Positions 23,730-36,287 are shown, counted from the stretch's first letter. The stretch: DNA of 64,000 nucleotides from Dryas octopetala (GCA_963921425.1 OY992834.1:496001-560000); one strand, 5' to 3'. Notes: generated from the letters alone by a model not told the origin. Program-made: numbers and translations.

Positions 23730-25707
23730 ATAGCTATATAGCTAATGATAGTACTGATCATATGTGGTGGAGATTGATTCTTTAGTGCATTTTGATTAGT
23801 ATGTAGAACATCATTAGCAGACAATAGAATAGTAACAAAACTAGCTAGCAGCTAGAAGTGGAGAACCAAAGAACTAGCGGTTCACATTCAATACAAGTTG
23901 AATTGAATTGCACAACAAGTTGATGATGTAACAACACCTTTAATAAAAGTACCATATATTGTGGAATATGGCTGCTCTCTAATCATGCCTTTTTATAATG
24001 TTCAGTTTATTGGATTTTGGCATTGTATGTTATGACACGTATGAGACTCAGACAGATGAAGGAAATGAATCTATTGCCAAGAAGGCCCCATAGTCTTATT
24101 CTAAGAGGGAATATTGTTCGGTAAACATTGTACAGTAGGAAAGAAGGTTTACGAATCTTTCGTGCTCTGGTCATCCTTGAAATATCGTAGACTCGTAGTC
24201 ACTAGTGACTCCAAGAAGCAATAAACAAACGGAAGTTTACTCAGCAATTTCAGCGTTAATATTCCTGTTAAATGAATACAAACAAAAAGGGTTACGGTGG
24301 TTGTGAATTTTCAACGGGATATGTGAAAGGTTCATCAAATTCATGAGTTTATATAATAATATAAGACGTAAAGTTAACAATAAATTGAATAGTGGAGGCA
24401 TCCAGTATCTACACGCTACCTAATAAAGCAATTTCCCAACCAAAACATTAATAAACTTGCTGGCCTGCTGGGGATACAACTATCTGCCAGAGATCTTTCG
24501 GTTTCAGGTCCCATTCATTTGATCATGTCATATTCGTTATTCTCATTCAATTTGTTAACTTTGTCGATGTTTCAACGATTTGAGTTCCAAGATATTTATG
24601 ACGTTCTTCTTATCACTAGTTAATTACACTTACACCTCTTGAGGTTTATTATTTTTTCACATACACCTCTTGAGATTTTAATAATTACACATACACCTCC
24701 TGAGGTTTTAAAACTGTTGCATATAACCCCCTACAAAATAAATAAATAAATAAATAAATAAGAAAATATTTGTATTCAAGTTGGACCTTACACCTTGAAT
24801 AATCTTAATAGGCTATTTAATCCCTTAGCATGCAAAAATACACCTTGAATAATCTTATTAGGCTATTTAATCCCTTAGCATGCTTTTTTACATAATTTTT
24901 TATCATTTTCGTCTCACTATAGAGGGTTATATATAACTGTTTTAAAACCTCAGGGAGTGTATGTGTAATTATTGAAACCTTAGAGGGTGTATGTAAAAAG
25001 ACGATAAACCTCAGGGGGTGTAAGTGTAATTAACTCTCCTATCACTGCCTTCTTATTTCTTGCTAGGATTTATCACAAGCTTCCAGCTACTGAAAACTTC
25101 AAGTAACGTATAAAGACAAGCAAAGATAAGAAGCAGTTACAACTTACGTCTCATATTGCTGAGAATGATGTTTACATTAACTGTCGTTCAACAAAACAAT
25201 AAAGTAAAAGATGTATCTTCTATCTAGCTCCTACTGTTCTCTTGGTATCTTCAAGATGTCCATGCTTTAAACTTATTGGGACTGAATTAGCAAGCTGATT
25301 GGAGGTTGATATAACTGATTGAGCTATCCAAATATTTTTCTGAAGCTTTGGATTTTGATACACAAATGTTCAGGCCTCTGTCTACCACTTCATTGTTTGG
25401 TTCCTTTTCCTGACTGCACTGCAGGTAAAGGGTATTTAACATAATGCCACACTTTCAGAAGACTCCTGCATATTGTATAGACATCAGAGAGAGAGAGAGA
25501 GAGAGAGAATAAGTGATGGATAGCAGAAATATTGTTTAAAATGTCTATATAACATCTGAGCGCAGAGATTCTATAACAGGAAAAAGAGCTGCTATGGAAA
25601 CAAAGCATGTATTCTTACCAATTAACGTGCACTTGTGCAAGCAGAAATCCTTTCCATTCACATCTTAGATGTCTTAGATGGCATTTGCATGCTCCTATTC
25701 CTGCCAG
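23730..25707. other. Spacer between DUF599 copy 2 and MutS2
   Basis: No gene was recognised apart from the MITE at 24618-25037. A GA run of about 11 repeats lies near 25486-25508. Confidence 0.65.
24618..25037. mobile_element. MULE-type MITE inserted in duplication copy 2
   Basis: A 420-bp element with ends AGTTAATTACACTTACACC (left) and, in reverse complement, AGAGTTAATTACACTTACACC (right). Subterminal repeats of the type ACACCTCYTGAGRTTTTA occur three times on the left and inverted on the right. It is flanked by a 9-bp duplication, CTTATCACT (24609-24617) and CCTATCACT (25038-25046), with one mismatch. The empty site CCTATCACT is preserved in copy 1 at 19553-19561. Inside are two tandem ~50-bp units (about 24790-24884, ACACCTTGAATAATCTTA...GCATGC) and a short AAAT repeat. 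It is non-coding. Confidence 0.92.
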
Positions 25708-28700
25708 TCATGTCTTAATGTCGTCTAGTTTCAATTTCAACTTCATGTTTCCGGCTTGAACCACTATTTCATCCTTAGATGGCTCCACTCTCAGAACTGT
25801 CACTTTCTTTCCAAGGGAAGAAACAAACACCATATTGCCAACCTTTGGAAGCTTAAACTTCTCTGAAACATACAGGTAAAAGAATATATGCTTGATAAAA
25901 GTTGAAAGACATTCGTAATTGCTAAAAACTAAAAACTCAGCCGGATTTTCAAAGAAATTTGACAGTCAATCTAGTTAGTCTCAAAAGTTCTCATTGGTTC
26001 ATGAATACCTGATGGTGATTTTTGGATATCTTCAGAAGTGGATGCACTCCTATTTGCCATTGGATGTTCATCATCATCAGTTGTTAGGTGTTGACTGTCA
26101 GTTTCCAATATATGCTGGTTTTTATGCACTATTGTAGGCTGCAAAGGTTGAACCACAGATGCACGTTGCTTTCGTACTTTTTTGTGAAGGATAGAACGTG
26201 CCATTGCAGCAGCCTCAGATATTTCTCGCATTTTCTTAAATCTTTGATCACTACCATGTTCCACAATCTTCCTTTTGGCAACCAACAGTTTCTCATACAA
26301 TTCTCTTGAGATCCTACAAGTACAAATATGAACAGATATAGACGCGTTGTTTGTAAGCTATAGGTTCATCATGTCTGCAACATGAATTAACTTTATTAAC
26401 AGAGAACATTAATCATTAACAGACAGCATTTGCATAATTTGATATTTTATCTAATTATATGCCATTAAAATGAAGTTATGTTATTCCTCATTTTTATGCT
26501 ATTTTCTCTTTATAACATTTGTTTTCCCTTTCCAAGACCGTAAGAGTATAGATTACACCAGAATCAAGAATCATCTAAATTGAATAGAAGATTCTCACAT
26601 CAGATGATGCTGTGCTTCATATAAAAGCTCCTGAAAATCCTGCTTTAACCGTTCCATATCAATTATGACCTGCATTGAAATAAAAAAGTGCAACAGAAAA
26701 TTTTTCAAGAGGGTTGAAAGAAATTTAGAAAAGCACTCATCCGAAGCTATGTATGTTACCTCATCTATCCCTGCACTAGCTGCACCATATAGTTCACGGG
26801 CATTATCTACTACTTCACCAGGTAGTCCTAACCTTTCAGCTATATTGATTGCATTCGAACGCCCTGCAGCATAAATCTCACTCCTTGAGTCATGCAGTAA
26901 TAAAATAATCGTATAATGTAACATTAAATGGGAACACCAAATGCATGGTAATAGAAAAGAGAACAGTTAACTCAAATGCATATAGAGATGGCAATGTTAT
27001 GGCTTTTGAAAGTAGAAAGCATAAAAACTGGTATACAGTCTTTCCTACATGGAGACCAGATTGAAAAAGGGAAAGCAACCAGCTGCTTAAATGAAAACAG
27101 ACAACGGATCAATTCTATGGCAGAGGAATAACGTTGATTAAGTCATAGACTTATGCTTCCATTGTGACATATTGATAAACTTGTGAACATCATTCCAAGT
27201 ATCCAGGGTGTTGCATGAATAAATGTTAAAGTAAGTTGTCAGAATAAAGACCTGGTACTCCCCAGAGAATTCTGTAAGTTGGCTTTAAGTTGACTTCATC
27301 GAACTCCATACATGCATTTTCAAAGGCATCATTGCTGTCAAAAAAACAATCACATCAACACAAAACCAAGATCTTATAGCAGGAAAAATTCTATGGGTTC
27401 ATATATATTTTCAAGTACAAAGATGCAGTATAACTTGACTTTGATAAACCACAAGCAGAACAACTATGACCATAAGACTGACAAAAACTATTTTTATTCA
27501 AACTCAATGAATAAACAACTGAACTGTCATTAGTAATGCAATAGTTGCATCTTTGACTTGTATGCCAAATACCTGTATTTCAGGGTTTTGAGTTCACCAT
27601 GATGTGTTGTAGCGATTGTCAACAAAGCACCAGTTTCAGCAAAAGATTCCAGTAGTGACATCCCCAGTGCTGCTCCTTCAAGGGGATTTGTTCCTGCACC
27701 AACCTACAACAACAAAAGAAGTTGTGTAATGCCCATAAATATGTTATTTTGTCATCCTGGTAATTAATTGTTATATTATCATATTTCAGAAATTCCAATA
27801 AACCACACCTCATCTAGTAGCACGAGTGACTGACTTGTTGATTGTGATCGGATGCCCTGCAATGTGTAAATCAAGTAATAAAGACACTGCTTGAAAAGCT
27901 TTGATATCAGAAAAGTATGCAGCGAATAATTCACCCATCACACAAGAAATCATTTAACAAAATTCTTGTAGTCGATCAGCTTTTTAATTATTGTACACTT
28001 ATAGTTGGTCATGTTTATCATTAGAAAATTTACTTAAAATAAGGTAGAAAAATTCTCAAAAGAATACTTTTCTTACACTTATATGTTTTAAGTGGCCGGA
28101 GAAGGTGGAAAGCGATTGGGAAAGGGATTGTTCATCACCAATGTCAGCAAAAACTGAATCAAACCAAGGGATTTGTACTGATTCAGAGCATAAAACATGA
28201 AGACCTGCAATTTTAAAAATAAAAAAGGTCACAAGCCAGGCAACTTGATGAATGGTGTTGGAAGTTGCATTTGTGACTTTAAATTTTCAGTCCCTAAATA
28301 TTCTCTACGTTCTTGCAGAGCAAGCTGTTTTTATTTCCATAACCTATTCAACCGAAGTGTCTAGATATTGAGGACCTCGGATAGATAAACAGGGACTACT
28401 AGTAAATTCCATGAGCCTTAAAGGGATGATTAAAAGAATTAAGATGTTAGATAAACCTGATTTTGCCATCATAGCTGCCAATCCTATGGTCTTCAAACAA
28501 ATGGTTTTACCCCCCGTATTAGGGCCAGTGATAACCAAAACTCGAGTTGTCTGAGATATAAGAAAATCAACTGGAACTAGGTGAACCTGTTCCAGTTCAG
28601 TAACCTGCCAAACAGAGGTAAAATAACCTTAAAGACAGAATCTGTTGTAATATTATGATGCACACTAAGAGATGAGAATTTATAGCCAGCTGATACTATG

Positions 28701-31613
28701 AATAATCAGCCTATAAAATTAGAAATTACCTTCAATCCTAGGGATGAAATATCTATATCTTTTCCTGCTTTCTGTGAAGTATTCACTCCTTGCAATTTTC
28801 TTTTGATTACCTAAGAAGGAAAAAAAAGTAACAGAAGTAGATGTAATATAGTTGTCAATCTGTTAACCATAGGTGCCCCAATTCTTTTTTGAGAAGTAAT
28901 AATGACTGTTGAAAAGTGACAACCACCTCATGCAATTCCTCATGTGCAAGAAGTAGATGACCACTCTATAAAAATAACATTGAATCGCTGACTTTCAATG
29001 CAAAATTATGTATCCTGAATCATTATTCAGGAACTGGGATTAAAACAAAAAAACTAATAATAATATAGGGACACTTTGCATTACTACCATAGCAGCATTA
29101 TTGAAATCCTTCCTGGCCTTCTGTAACTTTTGCCTATTCTGTTGAAGTAATAAAGGATGATAAGCTTTCTGCAGATACAACACCCATTCACTCTTTAAGG
29201 GATAGGATGCCTGTGGATGTTTGTTCCCTGATAAGTAGGCAGCAGTACTCGAAGAGCCATGCTCTCCTGGTAGATATATATTGGGACATGTTCCTCCAAA
29301 TGCTAGACCGTAAGTTGCTCGAGCATTGACCTACAAGTTAAGAACCCAAACTAAGCCACCAAGGAATTTACCAACTAAAACAATCAGATAAAGTAACGAC
29401 CACAAGGACATCCTGAAAACAATTCCATCCATATACATGAGCATACAGTTGGAATGTGCTTCAAACTTGATTAAAGAAGAGAAGGAATCCCTAAATGGTG
29501 GCGGCAACCTACCACGTCCAGTTGGATTATACTGTTTAATAGTTGTTCAATGTTATCAAGATCCATTTGCATCTGTACAGTAAACCACAATATAATTGTA
29601 AAAAAGAGAAAAGATTAAATAGCCAGCATAAAAGAGTTATTACCACATAAAGCCAGAAACCTTTTCTGTTAACATAGAGAGAACATCTGCCTCAGCCTGT
29701 GATACTAGTGCCCTTGTTTGTTGCAACTCATCATTTAGAGGGATAGCAGATAAAGGCTCAACAATGTTTCCTATGCCTGAACCACTATAACATTATATCA
29801 CTCTCATCACTCTTGGGATTGAAATAATCAATTGAGCTCCCATAAAATTAAGGGAGAGAGAGAGGGGGGGGGGGGGGAAGGGAGATCGATTAAGACCTGT
29901 AAACAATCAATAAAGAGTTCTTTTCATGCTCAGAGGTGATGAAAGTTATACAACAAACTTTACAGACCTGGGCAACAGTAGACCCTTAAAACTTGTAAGT
30001 TCGTTTGCACTGGATTTTATACACCACCTGCCATCAACATTACTCACTTCCTGAACCAATGATAGTATAATAATTAGGGAAATAATCTTGAAGATGCGAA
30101 GAAATACATCTCTGAACTTGTGCTTCTTACCAGAAAGGGTGTTTCAGTCCTGTCATTCCTAATTAGACTGTCCATTAACTGATATATCTGGATGGAAACA
30201 GTTATAAAAATAGGTTGTGAATAAGAATGAAGAGTGATGAAACATACAACATGCCAAATGTTTCTGCAACATGCAGTCATATGCCTAGCTACTTAAAATC
30301 CAGTAAGAAGTACAAAGGCACACAACTCAAAATATAAGGATAAGGTCACTATATCACCCATTCATGATCTGCATAAATGTCCATAAAAGATAATTAAATA
30401 AAATAGGATTTTACCTTTCCCTCAAGCATCTGAACTTGATTTCGTAATCGTTTCAGGGCAGGACTCTGAAACAGGAAATAAAAGTTTGAGTGAGACAAGA
30501 ATGCAGGGGGAAAGAATAAAACTTTTAAAAAAAATTAAAAACATGACTGTAAATTGAAGCGAGCCAAACAAATCAACAACGCTAAAGAGTTCCATTGCAG
30601 GACAAGGGGAGAGACAAGGAGACTTTTTAAAAAGTAATGAATGCAAATAAATAAAATGGCATTGTCAGTATCAAACCGCAGAGTCTTTAACACTGCCATC
30701 TTCATCTATAACTTGATGTATCAGCTTCACTAGTGATCGGTTAATGACGAATCCCATTATCTGCACAAACAGTTGAGGGTTATTTGAATGCATTTAAATA
30801 TATGATGATAAATTAATTGGTACTTTATTTAATAAATCTGAATGTTGTATTTACCACTTGTGAAAGAGGCATAAAACGTGTGTACCAATCTGCGTCTTCC
30901 TTGATTGCAGCTTTAAGATTAATCTGCAAATTGTCAGCGTACTGTAGCAGCGCCATAACAGCTACTGCTTCGATTCCGTCCAGTGGTAAACTCCTCCGAG
31001 CGTGTTGTATGGCAGATTGCACCTTCAGAAGCAACAAAAGCAAAAAGTCAGTGGATAAGGTCATCAAATTTTCATGGCAGCAGAGCAGTAATATATGCAT
31101 AATTTAGAAGATTACCAAAACGACATTGACGCCGCCAAAATCCAAAGTGCAAGCACCGTGCTTGTGCATTTCGACGGCCGCATTGGTTTCGTCCAAAAGC
31201 CTGAGGCTTTCTTCGTATGTCTGGTTCAAAGACCATAGCTGTGCCTATTACACCAGCACCAGTGCCAGCAGAGGCAACACCACCAAGTCAATAACAATAA
31301 CAACAACAACAAAATTGAAGGAAGAAGAAGAATTTTTTTTATGTATGAGTATGAAAGTGGTACCTACCTTAGTGGCTTCGCGGCCTAAGGAAGTACGAGC
31401 GAAGGAGGCAACGGAATCGCAGAGCTTGTCCCATTCCAAAACCCTAAGGCTATCGTAGTGAACCTGTGATTTCTTAGAGTGGTTTGCTGAGTAGCCTGAG
31501 ATTGAGGTTGAGGAGCGTTTGAGGAAATTAGCACGGTTCTTGGATTTCAGAGTAAAAGGAATACTACTGAGGAGGGAGATGATGGGGTTGCTAAACAGAC
31601 CGCAAGAAAGCAT
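25708..31613 (-). CDS. MUTS2: MutS2-type MutS-family ATPase, organelle-targeted
   Basis: Twenty-one exons join in frame to 845 residues: 31613-31368, 31244-31116, 31022-30855, 30760-30677, 30465-30415, 30187-30131, 30050-29968, 29784-29661, 29572-29513, 29330-29088, 28965-28927, 28810-28730, 28604-28457, 28204-28077, 27856-27809, 27703-27573, 27334-27252, 26863-26760, 26669-26599, 26313-26009 and 25862-25708. The first ~50 residues are Ser/basic-rich, like a plastid or mitochondrial transit peptide. The core starts [11 protein letters not shown]. Walker A is GPNTGGKT (482-489), followed by [12 protein letters not shown], and Walker B is LVLLDE (558-563) before [14 protein letters not shown]. 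The end carries a KOW-like segment ([20 protein letters not shown]) and stops at LDDIKT, with no Smr nuclease domain. Plants have MutS2 members with and without Smr; this is the latter type. It probably acts in organelle genome maintenance or translation quality control, by inference. Confidence 0.93.
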
Positions 31614-33425
31614 TTCTTGGTCTGGAGTCCGTTACCAACGGTCACAACTGCCGGGATTCAATTTCATTCCTCCACTTTTCCATAGCCATCGTCATCAAAT
31701 TGATGATAAATTCACCAGGTAAGGCAACGTGTGGTGTGGACCTGTAGTGGACTCACTGTCAAATGGATTGTGGGCCGGGTGGCCCGCACCCGCTAACCCT
31801 TTATTTACTTCTAATGGGCTCGGAATCCTACTAAGGTTCAATTTTTTTAAGGCCCTGTTGAAATGTTAGAGTTGGGGTTGGGGTTAGGGTCGGATCCGTT
31901 TAAACAATCGAAGTCTTTTTATCACGGTGAAGGGGAATTCGAACTTAAGAGCTTTGTCACCATTAAATAGAGAAATATTACAAGAGGGACAACTGAATCC
32001 TTGATATGCAAGTAAAGAAATATCACTAAATTAATCGTTAGTTGGTTAAACAACCAAATCAGTGTGGATCAAACAAGCCTTCAATTCTAATTATGAGATT
32101 TAAATGGTAAGAATCTTCAATTTTAAACCCTCAAATTATGATATTTAAAGTCTAGAATCCCATAATTTAAATAAACATTTGGATGAAGAATTTATCCTCC
32201 TTGCCATATTATGTTATGAAAATGAAGTTTAAAATTCAAAACATTTTCTAATTGATACCACAATCAATTTTTGGGTTGGTGATCAAATCCCATTAAATTA
32301 AGTGACAAAATTGAGCCCAATAATCAAATTTCAGGAATCTAATTTTTGTTAATAAATTAAGGCCCAATAATAAATAAAAAACGTGTGCCTACCGTATGAC
32401 ACAAACGAAGAGAAATTGTAAGTTTTAAGTGTATAATGAACTATGGAACCTATCTCGTTGCCTTTTTTATAGGCATCCGAATCACCATGAATTCCACAAA
32501 CCCAAGCCAAAACCAGAACAAGCCTTCGATCAAGACTCAAAGTTGATCACTAATTGGACAAAACCCAAAGGAGAATAAAAACACAAAATATTCACATATG
32601 AAGAATGGTGGAGTGACCAGAGTCTGATGACATGTTTACTAATCCGTTATCGGAATCAAAATAAGGAATTGGATTCCGATTATGGACTGCTCATGTGTTT
32701 ACTAACTATATGGGAATAAAAATACAAGTGAGGCCTACATGATATCATGAATTCAACTCCTTATATTGGAGGAATTGAATTCTTGTATGGGGGGAGGTAT
32801 TCTGATTCATGGAGAAACAACTCATCACGAGTCCAACTTTTTTTCCTATGATACCCTCACATTATTTCTATAATTAATTTAAAACAAGGGCATTTTAGTA
32901 ATCAAATTGGTTTCAATTCCAATTCTGGTGAATTAGTAAACAACTTATATATAATTGGTCTCATTCTTATTCGGATTCCAGAGAATTTAGTAAACAGTTT
33001 CAATGAGAATTCGAATTTTGACTTCTCCTCAATCCAATTCATTTGCAATCCAATTTTTTATCAATCCAATTCTTCCTAATCCCATTATGGATTATAAACC
33101 AAGAGTCAAAGAATGTTAAAAAAAAAAAAATCCGTCTTTATTGCGTATACATCATCACATGATCATCATCAGCAATTAGAATGCACAAACGCCTACGCCT
33201 ATCCTCTCATCAGTCATTACAAATTTACAAAGGTCAGCAAGAAAGGGTTGTCTCACATCAGACAAGTGAGTGTTCATAATTTGTCATCTTGCATATACAT
33301 CAATCGGAATGCGCGAGCGCCTACCCACTCTCTCATTGCAAGGAGGAGAGTTCCCCAAACAACCCAACCTAAAAAACCACTAAAAAGAATAGAGCTGACC
33401 TCCCCTCCCGTAGAAAACTAGTCCA
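31614..33425. other. 1.8-kb spacer, AT-rich with degenerate repeats
   Basis: No gene was recognised. From about 32630 to 33090, phrases such as GTTTACTAA, ATTCGGATTCC and CAATTCC recur in both orientations (for example TGTTTACTAAT at 32634, and GAATTTAGTAAAC at 32985). This suggests an old foldback or hAT-like non-coding element whose ends I cannot fix. Confidence 0.4.
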
Positions 33426-33842
33426 TCAGAAAAAGCCGAACAAAACCGCGAAGCCGAGGACGATCAGCCAAACAAGGTGAACCAAAAGCAGGGCTTGAGC
33501 GGAGAGAGGGGCTGAGACCCCATTACCCACCTCGCAAAACCCTTTTTTGGCGACTTTGGCCCCAGCACATTGCGCCTCCCGGCAGCCACACCAGTAGGTC
33601 ACACCGTCGACGCCGCAAACCGGGTCGGGTCGAAAGCAATTGACGGGGCACATGGAGGGGGACTTCGGTGACGACGACGCGCTACATCGATCCGCAGATT
33701 GCGATTGGGAGTGGGAGTCGGAGGGTAATCTGATGAAGTTGTTGGAGTCTGATGAGTGCTCCGATCGGACGGTGGTGGGGAAGGAACAGAGGATGAAGAT
33801 TGCGAAGAGGATTAGGAGGATGATTGGGAATTTTGGGTCCAT
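33426..33842 (-). CDS. Kazal-type inhibitor-like secreted protein
   Basis: A single exon of 138 residues. A signal peptide is clear (residues about 1-27, FPIILLILFAIFILCSFPTTVRS). The Kazal-like core reads CPVNCFRPDPVCGVDGVTYWCGCREAQC...KKGFC, matching the family pattern PVCGxDGxTYxxxC. A hydrophobic C-terminus (ALLLVHLVWLIVLGFAVLFGFF) suggests a GPI anchor or single membrane pass. Plants have a few such proteins, annotated as Kazal-type serine protease inhibitor family; inhibitory targets are not established. The leader contains a strong hairpin only 19 bases before the ATG. Confidence 0.88.
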   Translation of the reverse strand: MDPKFPIILLILFAIFILCSFPTTVRSEHSSDSNNFIRLPSDSHSQSQSADRCSASSSPKSPSMCPVNCFRPDPVCGVDGVTYWCGCREAQCAGAKVAKKGFCEVGNGVSAPLSAQALLLVHLVWLIVLGFAVLFGFF

Positions 33843-33861
33843 GAGAGAGGATACGAGAATT

Positions 33862-33911
33862 AAAGGCGAGCTTTTTTCTTTTCTTTGAGACAGAAAGAAA
33901 AGCTCGCCTTT
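33862..33911 (-). promoter_or_regulatory. Stable hairpin in the Kazal-like gene leader
   Basis: The arms AAAGGCGAGCTTTTTTCTTT (33862-33881) and AAAGAAAAGCTCGCCTTT (33894-33911) are complementary apart from two extra T bases, with a 12-base loop. On the minus-strand transcript this hairpin ends 19 bases before the start codon, a position where it could slow ribosome scanning. The effect is inferred. Confidence 0.6.
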
Positions 33912-35706
33912 TTTTATGGAACTCCTCTCCTATACTCTTCTTGTTCTTCTTCTCTTCCCCCAAATTGAATTCAAATTTGAGGGAAGATCATAGAATTAAT
34001 CATGTACCTTCTTCCCCGAACCTTCCCCAAATTTGAGAAAATAGAGTTATTTTCTCGAAATGAGAAGTGAGGTTAGGGGGTTTGAGGTACCCAACTTGGA
34101 ACTTAATTAGCATGGGAATGATCTTCCTTGGACACAAAGATAGGGAGGGAAAATCCCTAATTTTTAGGATGAACAACGCGGAGGAAAATCAGACGCTTGG
34201 TTGACGCACGCGTAATGCCTTAATAAGTTCTTGGTTCTTGCTGGACAGAGTGAGCCGTTTTTGCGTCTCCCTTCGACCCCCAAGCGTCAAAATAGGTTTT
34301 GGCCAGCCAGCCGTTGCAAATCTCCGACTTGAATTTTTTTAAAATTTCTGTGCTTCTCATTTTTTACTTTTTAAAGGAAAATGTTAATAGAAAACTATTT
34401 GGAATTTTGGACCAAACACTTTTTCTTTTACTAAACACTTTACTTTTCATTCATTTTTTAAAAAACCAATTAATACCGTGAAAAATCAGCCATTGTTGGG
34501 ATAATTCAATTAGGAAGGTCCTAAAATTTTCTTTTGCACCAAGTTTGATTCCCCTCCTTTCTAATTAAATAATAAAATGAAAAATCCGACCATATTACAA
34601 TATCTAAATTTTTTACTGAAAAAACCACATTAGAAAAGAATAAAATAACTTAAGCTACTTTTACTTTTTTTGGTCGAAATATATCTTTACTTGTTAGAGA
34701 GATGATCAAAGTTCAAACTTATGGTTAGAAAAAATAGTCCAAATATCACTACTCTTAATTCTTAAACAAAAAGATGATTTTAACAAATGAATTATTATTC
34801 TCACGAGGAACTATCACACTTTTTTTTTTTTTTTACCAATAAGGCATTTCAAATATTATCTGACAAATTTTGACTGAAAAAGTTTTTTTTTTTCTTTCTA
34901 AAAACTATATATTTATATTAATAGATTAAGCAAACATTCAATATCGTTTGGGGTACTTCGATCAAGAAGGTACTTGTGTCAATTTCTTTCATCTTAAAAC
35001 ATATATGTTTTGTCTTTTTAGTTTTGCACCTTTTAATTTTCCATTAGGTAACAAATTAATAGACGCGGTTTTAGCCTTTAAAGGTTGGAGCCATAATGGA
35101 CCCGAAGGAATAAGATGGATTCATCACCAACATATATTCTTCTTTATCTTTGCTAAGCTACATACATCGAGGCGAATCTCACCATTTCGATCAGGTTACA
35201 ATTATTTTTGCTTTTTGATCAAAATTTGAAGTTACAATTAATATGGCATTGTTTTATTTGTTTAGATTTTAATGGTTGTCAATCTCATTCATTTATAATA
35301 AGCAAGACACAATCATGTCACATTCTAAAAATCTTGTTGCTCTAAAATTGTGGTAGAGAGAGACACGTGGTGCTTGGGGAAGCCAGAAAATCCCGAAGGA
35401 CTAACTGTGATAACGAACTCCAAAAGGGCACCTGCATTCGTAGCACGAAAGGCGGTGCACAAAGTTTTGCTGTCCATTGAAAAAGTCGATGATGAGAGAG
35501 CATGTGTAGATTGATGGGTGCGAAATGGCAATCCAGTGTTTGAGACCAAGAATTTTTCCTAAATATGAGAGGCTGCTTCGACTATATTAACCCATCCCTC
35601 CCTCACCATATTCCTCAGCCTCAACCTTGAAGCTGATAAATAGCTGATCAGGAACCCCACGTCCAACTCCAAAACTCGCCCGTTCGTCCCAAAGTTCTCA
35701 TCAATA
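33912..35706. other. AT-rich spacer between divergent genes
   Basis: No gene was recognised. The middle part (about 34300-34950) is very AT-rich with poly-T and poly-A runs. A 93-codon open frame at 34948-35229 has a phrase (KGWSHNGPEGIRWIHHQH) that looks protein-like, but I cannot assign it. The part after 35330 is probably the promoter of the downstream acidic-protein gene. Confidence 0.4.
35363..35370 (+). promoter_or_regulatory. ABRE/G-box candidate upstream of acidic protein gene
   Basis: ACACGTGG, an ABA-response-element core with a G-box, lies about 340 bases upstream of the ATG at 35707. A single copy only; regulatory use is inferred. Confidence 0.4.
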
Positions 35707-36287
35707 ATGGGAGGCTGTGCGAGCAAACCCAAGGAGTTCGAGACTCGCCCCGAGGCTCTCCCAACTGATCCTACCACCCCCAAGAATGCTGAGGGCGAGA
35801 CCGTTGCTCCTCCTCAGGTATACATCAATAGTCAACATAATCAATGATTCAGAATCACAAAAAGTACATCCTATTCGATACATTAATTGTTTATGAGTTA
35901 TTCTTATTAATGCAGGAGGAGAAGAGCAATGAGGGTGAGAATCAGAATGAAGCACCTTTGATAGATGTTTCAGAGCCAAAGGAGGAGGCTGAATCAAAGG
36001 CTGCTGAGGCCGCACCTGCAGACGCACCTGCTGCAGTGGCTCAAGTAGTTACTGAGAAGCCAGAAGAGAAAAAAGTTGAGGTTGCCGAAGAAGTAGAGAC
36101 CGTCAATGTTGAGGCTGCAAAGGAGCCCAAAGAGGAGGTACAAGAGACCAAACCAAAGGCCCAAGAGGAGGAGGTGCAAGAGGTCAAACCAATGGCCCAA
36201 GAGGAGGAGAAGAAAGAAGAGATCAAACCAAAGGCTGCTCCAACCTCAGAGGACAAGACCACTGAGGCACCTCTTGTCACCCTTTAA
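35707..36287 (+). CDS. Acidic Glu/Lys/Ala-rich protein with myristoylation-type N-terminus
   Basis: Two exons (35707-35817 and 35916-36287) encode 160 residues. The N-terminus MGGCASKPKEFE offers Gly2 for N-myristoylation and Cys4 for palmitoylation, so membrane anchoring is likely. The remainder is disordered, rich in Glu, Lys, Ala and Pro, with a degenerate repeat of about 12-13 residues (KPKAQEEEVQEV, KPMAQEEEKKEE, KPKAAP). Plants have similar short MGGCA-type acidic proteins of unclear role; I do not recognise a specific function. The ATG is fixed by the MGGC motif and a clean splice phase (CCTCAG|GTATAC, TGCAG|GAG). Confidence 0.8.

Larger units (their letters stand above)
20881..26389 (+). 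repeat. Direct tandem duplication, copy 2 (5.51 kb)
   Basis: This is the second copy of the block at 14798-20880. It begins at the POP5 fragment and ends at GCAACATGAATTA inside a MutS2 intron, beyond which the full MutS2 gene continues. It lacks the 1.06-kb block of copy 1 and carries a 420-bp MITE at 24618-25037, which together account for the length difference. Confidence 0.95.
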
